Assembly (NCBI RefSeq): GCF_021390575.1
Contig: NZ_JAJEJQ010000002.1
Location: 1,426,001 to 1,490,000 of the forward strand
Length of the DNA: 64,000 nt
Direction: 5' to 3'
DNA from: Paraburkholderia adhaesiva
Lineage (GTDB): Bacteria > Pseudomonadota > Gammaproteobacteria > Burkholderiales > Burkholderiaceae
The notes beneath the pieces are model-generated. The model was not told the DNA's origin and ran no database searches. It was given only the letters and a program-made list of their open reading frames with translations. Positions within the stretch are counted from its first letter, which is position 1. Each line of letters starts with the position of its first letter. Position numbers and translations under genes: made by a program. Positions 63,746 to 64,000 of the stretch are shown one piece after another.

Positions 63746-64000
63746 TTAGCGGGTCGGCTCTGCCAGATCCTCCTCCAGGAAGCGCAGGATGGCTTCCACC
63801 AGAGCCTCACGTGGGTAAGCGTTCTGCGTCACGAAGAGCGCCCCGATCGTCGGATGCGTCCGGGCAACCGGTATCGCCAGCGCCCAGTGATCCGCATTGA
63901 CGTAGGCGAGCAGCGTGCTGCCGGGCACAATCTGATCGTAGAAGATGACCTGACTGTCGTTTCGCGAGTCGACGCACGAGAGCTTCTCGTAACTCGACTT
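63746..64000 (-). CDS. C-terminal part of an alpha/beta-hydrolase-like protein
   Basis: The window ends inside this gene; 84 codons are visible. They include GSTLLAYVNADHWALAIPVA, in which DHW would hold the catalytic histidine of an alpha/beta hydrolase, and a C-terminal helix ending LEEDLAEPTR. A start lies beyond 64000. The family call is tentative. Confidence 0.6.
   Translation of the reverse strand, partial: KSSYEKLSCVDSRNDSQVIFYDQIVPGSTLLAYVNADHWALAIPVARTHPTIGALFVTQNAYPREALVEAILRFLEEDLAEPTR

Overview
The window is a GC-rich, densely coded chromosomal segment. Its gene families (DUF4148, DUF4337, DUF2827, BpaA/YadA-like trimeric adhesin, liv-type ABC operon, AaeB/FUSC efflux operon, bufferin cluster) point to a betaproteobacterium of the Burkholderiaceae, most like Paraburkholderia/Caballeronia. 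This assignment is an inference from gene content, as no rRNA or other marker gene is present. No tRNA, rRNA, CRISPR array, intact insertion sequence or prophage was seen.

Layout. 1-1360: end of an unknown gene, a small secreted protein and a DUF4337 membrane protein. 2006-6937: branched-chain amino acid ABC operon livK-livH-livM-livG-livF on the minus strand. 7969-10836: a second ABC system of the PF04392 (TrpXYZ-like) type, then a class V aminotransferase preceded by a palindromic operator. 12498-14379: a methyltransferase and a HAD phosphatase. 14518-19797: a five-gene MarR-FUSC-DUF1656-HlyD-outer membrane efflux operon. 20034-25916: DUF4148 protein, selenium-binding protein with a membrane partner, ketopantoate-reductase-like protein, PaaI thioesterase, and an alpha/beta hydrolase sitting behind a 42-residue remnant of a CoA ligase.

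26478-30200 holds a complete alpha-hydroxyketone quorum-sensing set: an LqsS/CqsS-type sensor kinase and an LqsR-type response regulator, convergent with a CqsA/LqsA-type autoinducer synthase. A 15-bp perfect inverted repeat lies about 100 bp upstream of the synthase. 31020-35370 is a metal-stress island: bufA (DUF2282 peptide), bufB (DUF692/MNIO), bufC (DUF2063) and doxX on the minus strand, facing an ABM-domain protein, a SigF-type ECF sigma factor and its NrsF/DUF1109 anti-sigma factor on the plus strand. Both sides carry a TGTAACC-N16-CGWA promoter, so the sigma factor probably drives both arms.

35668-41582: orphan receiver, secreted esterase, DUF72 protein and a sugar ABC transporter. 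42361-49552: a 1225-residue trimeric autotransporter with a very Ser/Thr-rich repetitive stalk, followed by three tandem DUF2827 proteins, the first translationally coupled to the adhesin. I suggest these three are glycosyltransferases that modify the adhesin. 49566-54135: four-repeat membrane protein, methyltransferase, and a membrane protein-LytS-LytTR operon. 54242-56786: a cobalamin riboswitch and btuB. 56822-64000: ornithine cyclodeaminase-like protein, acyl-CoA dehydrogenase, AraC regulator, a DUF4142-cupredoxin-sigma factor operon, a SYLF-domain protein, and the end of an alpha/beta-hydrolase-like gene.

The most interesting systems are the alpha-hydroxyketone quorum-sensing locus, the SigF/NrsF-controlled bufferin island, and the adhesin plus DUF2827 trio.
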